NCBI GenBank assembly: GCA_030696465.1
Contig: JAUYSE010000052.1
Location: 1 to 28,846, forward strand
Length of the DNA stretch: 28,846 nucleotides
DNA from: Legionellaceae bacterium
GTDB lineage: Bacteria; Pseudomonadota; Gammaproteobacteria; Legionellales; Legionellaceae
Direction: 5' to 3'
The notes under the pieces were generated by a model. It ran no database searches. It was not told the DNA's origin and saw only the letters and a list, made by a program, of their open reading frames with translations. Both the position numbers and the translations under genes were made by a program. This document shows, piece after piece, positions 16,545-25,193 of the stretch. Numbering within the stretch: the stretch's first letter is position 1; each line of letters opens with the position of its first letter.

Positions 16545-17044
16545 AGTCAAAATATTATAGGTGAGCTAAAAACCCGAATTAAAATTATGAAAATTGTTAC
16601 AAGAAATAGACGACAGGATCGAGTATTTTTATTGAAGGAATCTATAAATATCGCAAAAACACTGAGTATCAACGATTCTTCATCCCATAAAAAAACTCCA
16701 AATCTAGCTTTGTTAGGACAAAAAATGTACCACATTTATATGGTAGTAGCGTGTTAGAGACTGAAGCAGCTCTTTTAAAGAAAAGATGCTCTAACTATTT
16801 ATCCTCAAATTACTGTTGATGCAAAGAGGAGTATGCTATCTGTAAATAGGTGAGTTTGCATCCTGAGTAATGGGTTATATTTCGGCTTTATGGTAAAATA
16901 ATCGCCACGAATGTATTTCCTCAGCAGCCTAATAATTTAATTCCTGTATTATATAGTCTAGTTGGTTTAGGTTTGAGTATTGGTTTTTTTATAAAGGATA
17001 TCTGGATTCAGGAAAAGTTATTTAGATTGATAGGAGTATTATGA
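16545..17044 (+). pseudogene. Decayed O-antigen chain-length regulator (Wzz-like)
   Basis: Three frames together spell the C-terminal half of a Wzz-type polysaccharide co-polymerase. First frame: RRQDRVFLLKESINIAKTLS (coiled coil before the second membrane helix). Second, after a shift near 16720: NVPHLYGSSVLETEAALLKK. Third: RLYGKIIATNVFPQQPNNL followed by the hydrophobic helix YSLVGLGLSIGFFI (about 16955-16995). The N-terminal membrane helix and most of the periplasmic domain are absent, probably lost with the rearrangement that placed IS66 and the intron upstream. The final TGA overlaps the wecC start (ATGA), the footprint of a coupled operon. Loss would affect O-chain length unless another copy exists. 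Confidence 0.72.
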
Positions 17045-18351
17045 TAATTAAAACATGTTTTGAAAATAATCCAGACTGTGTACCGACATTTTCACAAGTT
17101 GCAGTGATTGGACTTGGATATATTGGCCTGCCAACGGCAGCTATTCTCGCATCTCGTAAGTTAAATGTTGTTGGAGTGGATATCTCTCAAAATACAGTTG
17201 ATACAATTAATCGAGGCGAAGTTCATATTGTTGAGCCGGAGTTGGATATTGTTGTGCGTGCAGTAGTCGCACAAGGACTTTTACGTGCAACGCTAACACC
17301 AGAAATCGCAGATGTTTTTCTAATTGCAGTACCTACACCATTTAAAGAGAATCATCAACCTGATTTGAGTTATATAGAAACTGCAAGTTTGGCTATAGCG
17401 CCATTCTTGAAAAAGGATAATTTAATTATATTGGAATCAACGTCTCCTGTTGGAACAACAGAACAGATGTCAGCTTGGCTGGAAAAGGCGCGGCCGGATT
17501 TAACATTTCCACAATCGGCGGGAGAAAGTGCTGATATCAGGGTTGCATATTGTCCTGAGCGTGTATTGCCAGGCCATGTATTACGTGAGTTGGTCTATAA
17601 CGATCGAATTATTGGAGGTATGACCCCAAAGTGTTCTGTTATAGCTGCAGCATTTTATCAGATTTTTGTAGAAGGCCAATGCTTAATTACTGACACACGT
17701 ACGGCAGAGATGTGTAAGTTGACGGAAAATAGTTTCCGTGACGTTAATATTGCATTTGCTAATGAATTATCTATTATTTGTGATAAGCTGAAAATTAATG
17801 TCTGGGAGTTAATTCGTTTAGCAAATTATCATCCACGAGTGAATATCCTTCAACCAGGTCCTGGAGTTGGTGGACATTGTATAGCAGTTGATCCCTGGTT
17901 TATTGTGAGTCAAACTCCGGAAGAGGCTCGTTTAATCCTAATGGCAAGAAATGTGAATGACAGTAAGCCCGCATGGGTGATTGAAAAAGTTAAATCTGCT
18001 ATACGAGAATTTCTCCAAGAAAACTCAGAAAAAACAATGAGAGATGTAGTGATTTCCTGTTTTGGATTGACCTTTAAGGCGGATATTGATGATTTACGAG
18101 AAAGTCCGGCCCTAGAAATCACAAAAGAACTTGTAAGCATGCATTCTGGTTGTGTTTGTGTTGTTGAGCCCCATATTATTGATCTTCCATTCTCTTTAGT
18201 TGGAAAGGTTGAATTGAAAACTATAGAGCAAGCTTTATTAGAGAGTGATATTATTTTAATGTTGGTTAATCACAAAGCTTTTTATGGCATTCATAGCGGA
18301 TTAAGGCGAGGTTGTAAAGTTGTAGATACAAGAGGTGTTTTAGGGATGTAA
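17041..18351 (+). CDS. wecC: UDP-N-acetyl-D-mannosamine dehydrogenase (WecC)
   Basis: A 436-residue NAD-dependent UDP-sugar 6-dehydrogenase, oxidising UDP-ManNAc to UDP-ManNAcA. Seen: the nucleotide-binding GLGYIGLP (25-32), the central helix residues Lys226 and Asn230 in MCKLTENSFRDV, and the catalytic Cys280 in PGPGVGGHCIAVDPW. The segment HPRVNILQPGPGVGGHC is characteristic of WecC rather than UDP-glucose dehydrogenase; a WbpA-like UDP-GlcNAc dehydrogenase is the main alternative. An AGGAG site precedes ATG 17041, whose start overlaps the decayed wzz stop. No UDP-GlcNAc 2-epimerase (wecB) is in the window; it may lie elsewhere. It opens the functional part of the surface-polysaccharide locus. 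Confidence 0.88.
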   Translation: MIIKTCFENNPDCVPTFSQVAVIGLGYIGLPTAAILASRKLNVVGVDISQNTVDTINRGEVHIVEPELDIVVRAVVAQGLLRATLTPEIADVFLIAVPTPFKENHQPDLSYIETASLAIAPFLKKDNLIILESTSPVGTTEQMSAWLEKARPDLTFPQSAGESADIRVAYCPERVLPGHVLRELVYNDRIIGGMTPKCSVIAAAFYQIFVEGQCLITDTRTAEMCKLTENSFRDVNIAFANELSIICDKLKINVWELIRLANYHPRVNILQPGPGVGGHCIAVDPWFIVSQTPEEARLILMARNVNDSKPAWVIEKVKSAIREFLQENSEKTMRDVVISCFGLTFKADIDDLRESPALEITKELVSMHSGCVCVVEPHIIDLPFSLVGKVELKTIEQALLESDIILMLVNHKAFYGIHSGLRRGCKVVDTRGVLGM

Positions 18352-18522
18352 AAGAGAGTATTAACTATTATGGTGTTTTTTTTACTCCAGAAGTAGAAAA
18401 ATCAAAAAATAATTATAATCATACATCGAAATTTATAGTGTGAAAAATAAAGTGCCAATTATTTATTTGCAAGAAAAACAAATAGTTTGGATTTTGAAAT
18501 ATAACTTAGATGGTAGGGTATT

Positions 18523-19719
18523 ATGATAGATGAAAAATTTCCTATGTTATCAAATAAACAATCTTGTTATTTTGATTTGTTAAGGTTTATTGCGGTGCAG
18601 TTGGTTGTTTTAGGTCATTTATTGAGCTTTATGCACATAGTGGTTTCCGTTAATTATGCTTTTGGTATTTATATCTATATACAAAATTTAGGTGTTGTAT
18701 TATTTTTTATATTATCGGGGTATTTAATTTCATATTCTACTTATAGTAAAATGACATTTTATTCGTATACGTTCAAAAATTTTTTTCTAGATCGATTTTT
18801 TAGAATTTATGTGACATTTATTCCTTGTTTGATTTTTATCACAGTTTTGGATTATTTTATGCCGAGCTATCAATATTCTGCGGCATTTAATATCAGAACG
18901 TTCATTGGTAATCTGTTTATGTTACAGGATTTTCCTAATATTATCGGTTATCCCATATGGGATCTTATAAAAGAAATTGTAGACTCACAAATTACAAGTT
19001 TTGGTTCTGCTAGACCTTTATGGACCTTAGGAGTTGAATGGTGGTTATATATGGCATTTGGGTGGTTCATATTAAAAATATTGCCATTAAATGGGTTTGT
19101 AGGACGTTCACTAAGTTATACGAGTTTATTTATTAAGCTCTCTGTATTTAGTTTGCTTTTGATTGTTCCCTTTTACAATTTAGTGGGGAGAGGAGATGGT
19201 TTGACGGTGACCTGGTTATTAGGCTCAATGGTCTTTTTTTCGATGTATTATCGATATACTCCATTAAAAATGTCATTTCTAGGTTTTGCTGTGGGAAATT
19301 GCATGTGTTTTTATCTTCTTGTGCTATTACATACGAATCTTCATACTTTTTACGATCCACGAATATCCATTGTAATGGTTTTTTGGTTTGCAATAAACTT
19401 AGTGTTTTCTAATCAAATTAATTTAGATATTTCTGAACAGGTTAAGAAAAAATCGCGTTTATTATTTAAAGTTATGGGAGGGTATTCGTATGCGCTTTAT
19501 TTGGTTCATTATTCAATTATTCAGTTTTTTGTCAATGTATATGGTCAAGAAAATCATAAGTATATAGTTTCTTCCGCAGCATTCTTAATATCTAATATAG
19601 TTGCTTTGATGATGTATATTCTTTTTGATAAACACCATAGAAAAATTCAAAAATACTTTCTTTTAAAATACAATTTACTTCGTAAAGAGTCTATGGTGGT
19701 GACGAATGTCGTTGTCTAA
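18523..19719 (+). CDS. Acyltransferase-3 family O-acetyltransferase
   Basis: A 398-residue polytopic membrane protein of the OafA/NodX/Lag-1 acyltransferase-3 family, which moves acetyl (or another acyl) groups onto surface polysaccharides. Seen: the N-terminal LLRFIAVQLVVLGHL (Arg21, His32, the family's essential pair), FFILSGYLIS (about 57-66), DRFFRIY and PLWTLGVEWW, and around ten hydrophobic segments. The late motif GGYSYALYLVHYSIIQF is also typical. A AGGG-type ribosome site precedes ATG 18523. Between it and wecC, 170 bases hold no gene I can support. In Legionella, a family member (Lag-1) O-acetylates legionaminic acid, which makes that a plausible but unproven role here. Confidence 0.88.
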   Translation: MIDEKFPMLSNKQSCYFDLLRFIAVQLVVLGHLLSFMHIVVSVNYAFGIYIYIQNLGVVLFFILSGYLISYSTYSKMTFYSYTFKNFFLDRFFRIYVTFIPCLIFITVLDYFMPSYQYSAAFNIRTFIGNLFMLQDFPNIIGYPIWDLIKEIVDSQITSFGSARPLWTLGVEWWLYMAFGWFILKILPLNGFVGRSLSYTSLFIKLSVFSLLLIVPFYNLVGRGDGLTVTWLLGSMVFFSMYYRYTPLKMSFLGFAVGNCMCFYLLVLLHTNLHTFYDPRISIVMVFWFAINLVFSNQINLDISEQVKKKSRLLFKVMGGYSYALYLVHYSIIQFFVNVYGQENHKYIVSSAAFLISNIVALMMYILFDKHHRKIQKYFLLKYNLLRKESMVVTNVVV

Positions 19720-19852
19720 ATCTCTACTTTTAGCGGCGGTTAAAAATGGGAAGTACCGTAAGCTCTAAGAAAAAAACTGGTTAGTGAAATACTATGGATG
19801 GTGTTAAAATGACAGGCATTGAAGAGGATATTTAATAATGAGTAAGTAGCTT

Positions 19853-21799
19853 TTGTTTTTCCTTGATTTTGTTCCAGACATCCGGACCCATATCACTTTT
19901 CCATGCTTGAGCGAACAAATGATTAAAAAAAAATCCATTGGATTATTATTAAGAGAGTCAGATTTAGCAAAATTTTCTAAAAATTCCGTTGATCTAATTC
20001 TCATTCCTCCCGGAACCCCTATATCGGAAACTGATGTTACAAGGATTACTGAAATCCCAGCGTACAATCTAAACAGAAGTATGCCCCTAAGCGCTATTAG
20101 TTCTATATCAAAAAAACTAGCACCTCATATTAGAAATTTTATAAACTCATTTTCTAATTTACCTATTGTAGCAATAGCCACACAAAATGATGTTTACCAG
20201 TATCATTTACGATTACAGTATTACTTTCTTGTATCACTTGAATGTTTTTTAAAAACACTCAATGAGCCTTTTGAGGTGGTTATACCTTGTCGACCATACC
20301 CTTTCTACTGGTCCCCTATGCGTCCAGAACAAAAATTACTACACTCTATCCCTCGATTATATGCGTATTTAGCGATTAGACTAATTGAAGATTGCGGTGG
20401 AAAAGTAATTTATAAAGGTCATATTTTTCCGACGTATAGAATTCTGAATTTAAAGTCATTCTATTTTCGCGCAGTTCTCAGAAAAGTTGGAGTTACCAGT
20501 GTTAGATATTATCAACTAGTAAAAAAAATATTAAAAGCAACACAAGTCCTGAATAGAATCTCAAATCCCGAAGAAAAATCCTGTATAGGAGTTATAGTAA
20601 GAACTGACTCAGAGGTAATATCGGCATCTTTTTTGATTGCAGAGTTAAAATCACATGATATTGATTTCGTGATAATTCATGATGAACTTATCTCGTCACA
20701 AACTACAAAGAGTCGTCTCAAGTTGTGTAAACTCTCGTTTATTTCCATTGGCTCCATGCATGGCATTTTAGGGTTTTTAAAGGCCCTATATATGGCTCCT
20801 CGTAAAATCAGATACTCTCAATTTTCTCCATTAAAATCTAAAACAAAAGCAGATGAGATTCTTTTGAGCTCAGAGCAAGTATGGAAGTCAATGAGTAAAA
20901 GATTACTTGATTTCAGCGTAGACCAAACCCATTTCGCGATTGAATTAACGACAATTATAAAAAAACACAAATTAAGTAAGTTAATAACTTTTGCTTATGT
21001 TGATCAATGGGGGAGAGTCATACAAAAGATTGGAGCAAACTTTGGAATTCCAACTATTGCAGTACAAAATGCTGTGCAAGATCCAGAGGAGTATCCATGT
21101 TTAGATTGGTCTGACCATTACTGTGTTGAATCTCAGTGGCTCAAAAGAAAACTTATCGAAATGGGTTATTGTCAAGGGCGAATTACTGCTACAGGATTGC
21201 CACACTTTATATCGAAATACCCCAAAGAACTGCCTTTGTGGAATGATCGGTTTAATAAAAAAACATTAATTATACTTACCCAGCCGATTTATCAATCATA
21301 CTTTCAATCAATAATTGCGATGGCTGGTGATATTTGTACGAACTTGCACTTGGATCTAATAATTAAATTACATCCACGGCAAAATGGAAATCCTTATATA
21401 AAAACTATTAATCAGTTAAACAAAAGTATACGTTTACGGATATGCAAAGAAGAGTCCTTGGACTCTCTATTGAATGCTTCTTCTTTTGCTATTTCTGTAG
21501 TAAGCGCATCATTGATACGTGCTATTTTCTTGGGTGTTCCAACTTTCTCTTTGTTACCTATTGAAGAACAATACTTGAATCTTCCATATATGGAACATTC
21601 CGTAGTCTCTGTAAGCTCATCTATTCAAGAACTAAGAGACTCAATTATGTTTTTTATTAATAACTTTGAGGAAAGTTATAAACAATATGGTAATTATAGA
21701 AAGGACTATTTATTAAAACATGCAGTTTTTGAACCGACTGATAATAGTCAAAAAAATATTATCAATGTTATTCTCAATACTGAGTTAAGAGGCAAATAA
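19853..21799 (+). CDS. Putative glycosyltransferase (capsule/sialyltransferase-like); amber codon near its true start
   Basis: A 648-residue soluble protein open from TTG 19853. The C-terminal half resembles GT-B enzymes of surface polysaccharides: KLHPRQNG carries the His-Pro motif (about residue 507) seen in bacterial sialyl- and polysialyltransferases and teichoic-acid polymerases, followed by SVVSASLIRAIFLGVPTF, a serine-rich nucleotide-loop-like segment. The N-terminal half is less recognisable. Directly upstream, in the same frame, ATG 19838 reads Met-Ser-Lys-TAG-Leu-Leu and then enters this frame, with a GAGGA site before the ATG. So the original gene probably started there and codon 4 is now amber; translation would need suppression or the unassisted TTG. 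In context a nonulosonate transferase is the leading guess. Confidence 0.6.
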   Translation: MFFLDFVPDIRTHITFPCLSEQMIKKKSIGLLLRESDLAKFSKNSVDLILIPPGTPISETDVTRITEIPAYNLNRSMPLSAISSISKKLAPHIRNFINSFSNLPIVAIATQNDVYQYHLRLQYYFLVSLECFLKTLNEPFEVVIPCRPYPFYWSPMRPEQKLLHSIPRLYAYLAIRLIEDCGGKVIYKGHIFPTYRILNLKSFYFRAVLRKVGVTSVRYYQLVKKILKATQVLNRISNPEEKSCIGVIVRTDSEVISASFLIAELKSHDIDFVIIHDELISSQTTKSRLKLCKLSFISIGSMHGILGFLKALYMAPRKIRYSQFSPLKSKTKADEILLSSEQVWKSMSKRLLDFSVDQTHFAIELTTIIKKHKLSKLITFAYVDQWGRVIQKIGANFGIPTIAVQNAVQDPEEYPCLDWSDHYCVESQWLKRKLIEMGYCQGRITATGLPHFISKYPKELPLWNDRFNKKTLIILTQPIYQSYFQSIIAMAGDICTNLHLDLIIKLHPRQNGNPYIKTINQLNKSIRLRICKEESLDSLLNASSFAISVVSASLIRAIFLGVPTFSLLPIEEQYLNLPYMEHSVVSVSSSIQELRDSIMFFINNFEESYKQYGNYRKDYLLKHAVFEPTDNSQKNIINVILNTELRGK

Positions 21800-21800
21800 A

Positions 21801-23057
21801 GTGAACAAAAAAGAATCCATTTCTATGATGGGATTGCTATTTTTTACAATAACCACTCTATACTCTATAGGAGCAATAACATCACTCATGCGCCTCATCT
21901 ACGGAGGTGATACCTTAATGAAATATCAACTTATTCTGTTGCCTATAATAACTTATCTCGGTTTTATTATTATTATTCAACACAAAAATATAGAGCTAAA
22001 TAAATTCTCTTTATTACTATTGTTTTGTTGTACTTATGGATGTGTGCGAGGAGCAGTTATAAATCCTTTAGGCGAATATTATTTCTATCATCTATTTCAA
22101 ATGATTTTTGCCATTATTTTATATTCCATAGGATTAAGTTTCAATCACTGTCGCGTCAATGAATTAATGTGGCGATTACAAAGAATATCACGAATCATGA
22201 CTGTTATTTATATCCCCATCAATTTAGTTTTCGTGTATCTCGTGATTACACATAATCTGTACATGGGAATGAGTGCAGGAATATTAATCCTAGCCACAAG
22301 CCTATTTGTATTTAAAAAAGACATGGTATGGGGATTAGGTTCGGTTAGCTTATTATTACTCACGGGAAAACGCGGAGAAATACTCGGATTAACTTCCTCC
22401 ATAATAACTATATTGTACTTTATGTTTAAAAACAAGCTAATTATTCTTTCAAAAAAAAGAATTTTACAAGTTTTCATCGTGCTTAGTCTTCTTATTTTTG
22501 GGGTATGCACTATAAATAACTCATTCCTCCCGATTGTTTTTTTAAAATTTGTATCAATAATCCATATCGATTACCATGACATTTTTTCAGCTAAAAATCG
22601 AATTATTATGGGTGGTAGAGTCATTGAACTTCAGGTTTTTTGTGAAAACTTTGTCACTAATACTGATTGGAGTTCGTTGCTTTTCGGGAAAGGTTTTGGT
22701 TGGTTTATTCCAATTAATGTTCCCCAATATACGGAAGTTAATTTTATGCATACTTTTCATATTAGTCCATTAAATGCCATTGCTCAATATGGTCTATTGC
22801 TAGGAATTTTTTATTGGTTGGCTCTATTAAATGTTATATATAAAGCATTTTATATGGTAAAGTTTCAATTATTTAATATGATAATGATTTCTTATGTTGT
22901 GGGAATAGTTATTACATCGATGTTTTCATATATTATTGCAGTTGATCCTATTTTTTGGATATGTATGGGAGTGATTTCTAGAAGGAACACGATTATCTGT
23001 AGATTTACTAAGTCACTCCCCATCTTGCCATATGAAATTAAAACAATTCCATTGTAA
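21801..23057 (+). CDS. O-antigen polymerase/ligase-like membrane protein (Wzy/WaaL fold)
   Basis: A 418-residue polytopic protein starting with GTG one base after the preceding stop. Roughly eleven hydrophobic segments are visible, with a large periplasmic-type loop at about residues 255-305 before the last helices. The motif LLTGKRGEILGL (about 186-197), with a basic residue at the membrane edge, is of the kind found in Wzy polymerases and WaaL ligases. These families are separated poorly by sequence, so polymerase or ligase remains open. As the only such gene in the locus it is more likely the Wzy polymerase joining repeat units in the periplasm. Translation is probably coupled to the upstream glycosyltransferase gene. 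Confidence 0.72.
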   Translation: MNKKESISMMGLLFFTITTLYSIGAITSLMRLIYGGDTLMKYQLILLPIITYLGFIIIIQHKNIELNKFSLLLLFCCTYGCVRGAVINPLGEYYFYHLFQMIFAIILYSIGLSFNHCRVNELMWRLQRISRIMTVIYIPINLVFVYLVITHNLYMGMSAGILILATSLFVFKKDMVWGLGSVSLLLLTGKRGEILGLTSSIITILYFMFKNKLIILSKKRILQVFIVLSLLIFGVCTINNSFLPIVFLKFVSIIHIDYHDIFSAKNRIIMGGRVIELQVFCENFVTNTDWSSLLFGKGFGWFIPINVPQYTEVNFMHTFHISPLNAIAQYGLLLGIFYWLALLNVIYKAFYMVKFQLFNMIMISYVVGIVITSMFSYIIAVDPIFWICMGVISRRNTIICRFTKSLPILPYEIKTIPL

Positions 23058-23077
23058 AACCATTAGGAGTAAATGTT

Positions 23078-24433
23078 ATGGAACAAATTAAATATCCTAA
23101 AGAAATTGATCGAACTTTATTTCAAGTAAATAACCAAACACAACAAATTAAATATGGCTTACCCTCGGAGGTTGAGTTTTGTAAACGTTGCGTTATTTCG
23201 AATCAAAGACCAAACTCTGCTGTGGAGTATAACCATACAGCCGAATCAAAAAAGAAAACTATATTCTTTAATGAAAATGGTATTTGCGATGCGTGTAGTT
23301 TTTCTGAAAAAAAACATAAGACTATCAATTGGCAAGAACGCGAAGCACAATTAATAGAGCTTTGCGATCGTCACCGTAGTCATGATGGTAGCTATGACTG
23401 TATTGTGCCTGGCTCTGGAGGAAAAGATAGTTTTTATGCATCTCATATATTGCGTACAAAGTACGGAATGCATCCCCTTACCGTGACTTGGGCTCCACAT
23501 GTTTATACTGACTGGGGGTGGAAAAATTTTCAAAGTTGGATTCATGCTGGTCATGATAATCTTTTAATGACTCCCAATGGGCGCGTTCATCGATTACTAA
23601 CACGTCTTGCCGTGGATAATCTTTTTCACCCTTTTCAAGCATTTATGTTTGGACAAAAATCATTAGCACCAAAAATGGCTTTACTTCACAAAATTCCTCT
23701 CGTTTTCTTTGGAGAAAATGAAGCAGAATATGGTAATCCTATTGGTGATACTGAATCAGCTAAACGTGATTGGTCTTATTTTACTGCGGAAGATCAATCT
23801 AAGGTAAACTTGGGTGGGGTATCTGTTTCAAATCTGAAGAAATATTTTGGAGTAGAACATCAAGATTTACTCCCTTATTTACCAGCAGACCCATATCAAA
23901 TTGAAAAACAAAAAATAGAGGTTCATTACCTGGGTTATTATTTGAAATGGCACCCTCAAAGCTGTTACTACTATGCGGTTGAACATGGTGGCTTTCAAGC
24001 CTCACCTGAAAGGACCCCGGGAACCTACAGTAAATATAATAGTATCGACGATCGCATCGATGATTTTCATTATTACACCACAGGCGTTAAATTTGGTCTT
24101 GGACGAGCCAGTTATGATGCGGCTCAAGAAATTCGTTCAGGTGATATCACTCGGGAGGAAGGTGTTGCACTAGTAAAACGCTTTGATCATGAATTTCCAG
24201 AGCGTTTTGCAAATGAAATTTTTAAATATTTAAGTATTCCGTCACATGAGTTTCCAGAGGCAAGTAAACTGTTTGAGCAACCTTTGATGACGCGAGAGTA
24301 TTTTATGAAGCTAGCTGATACGTTTCGAAGTCCTCATCTTTGGATGTGGGAGGAGGAACAATGGAAATTACGTCACGCAATTTGGCATGAACAACATTTT
24401 GCTCCTCAAGGTAGCGAGTTAGTTCATGCATAA
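23078..24433 (+). CDS. wbpG: N-acetyl sugar amidotransferase (WbpG/PseA-like)
   Basis: A 451-residue ATP-PPi (PP-loop) amidotransferase. Seen: two cysteine pairs, CKRC (35-38) and CDAC (70-73), likely binding zinc, and the ATP pyrophosphatase loop PGSGGKDS (111-118). Homologues (P. aeruginosa WbpG, Campylobacter PseA) adenylate an N-acetyl group on a sugar and replace its oxygen with ammonia to give an acetamidino group. The ammonia comes from a HisH/HisF-like pair, and those genes follow directly with 8- and 4-base overlaps. In Legionella-type nonulosonic acids a 5-acetamidino group is known, which this enzyme could install. An AGGAG site precedes ATG 23078. Full-length and intact. Confidence 0.88.
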   Translation: MEQIKYPKEIDRTLFQVNNQTQQIKYGLPSEVEFCKRCVISNQRPNSAVEYNHTAESKKKTIFFNENGICDACSFSEKKHKTINWQEREAQLIELCDRHRSHDGSYDCIVPGSGGKDSFYASHILRTKYGMHPLTVTWAPHVYTDWGWKNFQSWIHAGHDNLLMTPNGRVHRLLTRLAVDNLFHPFQAFMFGQKSLAPKMALLHKIPLVFFGENEAEYGNPIGDTESAKRDWSYFTAEDQSKVNLGGVSVSNLKKYFGVEHQDLLPYLPADPYQIEKQKIEVHYLGYYLKWHPQSCYYYAVEHGGFQASPERTPGTYSKYNSIDDRIDDFHYYTTGVKFGLGRASYDAAQEIRSGDITREEGVALVKRFDHEFPERFANEIFKYLSIPSHEFPEASKLFEQPLMTREYFMKLADTFRSPHLWMWEEEQWKLRHAIWHEQHFAPQGSELVHA

Positions 24434-25193
24434 TTTAAGAATTATTCCTCGGTTAGATATTAAAGGGCCTAATCTAATTAAAGGCATTCATCTTGAGGGA
24501 TTACGTGTAATGGGAAACCCTCAAGAGTTTGCTTTTCGATACTATGAAGCGGGCGCTGATGAATTAATTTATATGGATAGTGTGGCTAGTTTGTATGGTC
24601 GTAATAGTTTAAGCGATATCATCCGAAAAACTGTTGAAAGCGTGTTTATTCCGATTACTGTAGGAGGAGGAATTCGCAGTGTGGATGATGCTTGTCACAT
24701 TCTTCGTTCAGGAGCGGATAAAGTTGCCATCAATACTGCAGCTATCCAACGACCAGCGTTGATTACAGAGATATCTCGTAAGTTAGGCTCACAAGCAATG
24801 GTTTTATCCATAGAAGCCAAGGAAACTGCTCCTGGAAAATGGGAGGCCTATACCGATAATGGCCGGGAGCGAACAGGGTTAGACGTGCTTGAGTGGGCTA
24901 TACAGGGAGTAAAACTTGGAGCAGGGGAGATACTACTTACTTCTGTTGATAGAGAAGGTACTCGAACTGGATTTGATCTAGAGCTTATTCGACAAATAAG
25001 CCAAGCAATTTCGGTCCCTGTTATTGCAAGTGGTGGCATGGGGTCTATGGAACATTTTATTGAGTTAGCACAACAAGGGTTAGTTCATGGTATCTCTATG
25101 GCTGACGTGTTACATTACAATCGGTTGCAGTTAAAAGAGATTCGAACCGCAGGGTTAAAGGCGGGACTTGCTATAAGGGAAGTTGTATTATGA
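24426..25193 (+). CDS. hisF2: HisF-like ammonia-channel partner of WbpG, not histidine HisF
   Basis: A 255-residue TIM barrel of the HisF family. Asp11 (RLDIKG) is kept, but the second catalytic aspartate, Asp130 in true HisF, is Glu130 here (LSIEAKE), and the usual VKDG/IDRDG wording is altered (IKG-P, VDREG). The ammonia-gate set corresponding to Arg5, Glu46, Lys99 and Glu167 is present (Arg5, Glu46, Lys99, Glu168). This fits a paralogue that no longer cyclises imidazole glycerol phosphate but still passes ammonia from HisH to the sugar amidotransferase. It overlaps wbpG by 8 bases and hisH2 by 4. No other his genes are nearby. Confidence 0.85.
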   Translation: MHNLRIIPRLDIKGPNLIKGIHLEGLRVMGNPQEFAFRYYEAGADELIYMDSVASLYGRNSLSDIIRKTVESVFIPITVGGGIRSVDDACHILRSGADKVAINTAAIQRPALITEISRKLGSQAMVLSIEAKETAPGKWEAYTDNGRERTGLDVLEWAIQGVKLGAGEILLTSVDREGTRTGFDLELIRQISQAISVPVIASGGMGSMEHFIELAQQGLVHGISMADVLHYNRLQLKEIRTAGLKAGLAIREVVL

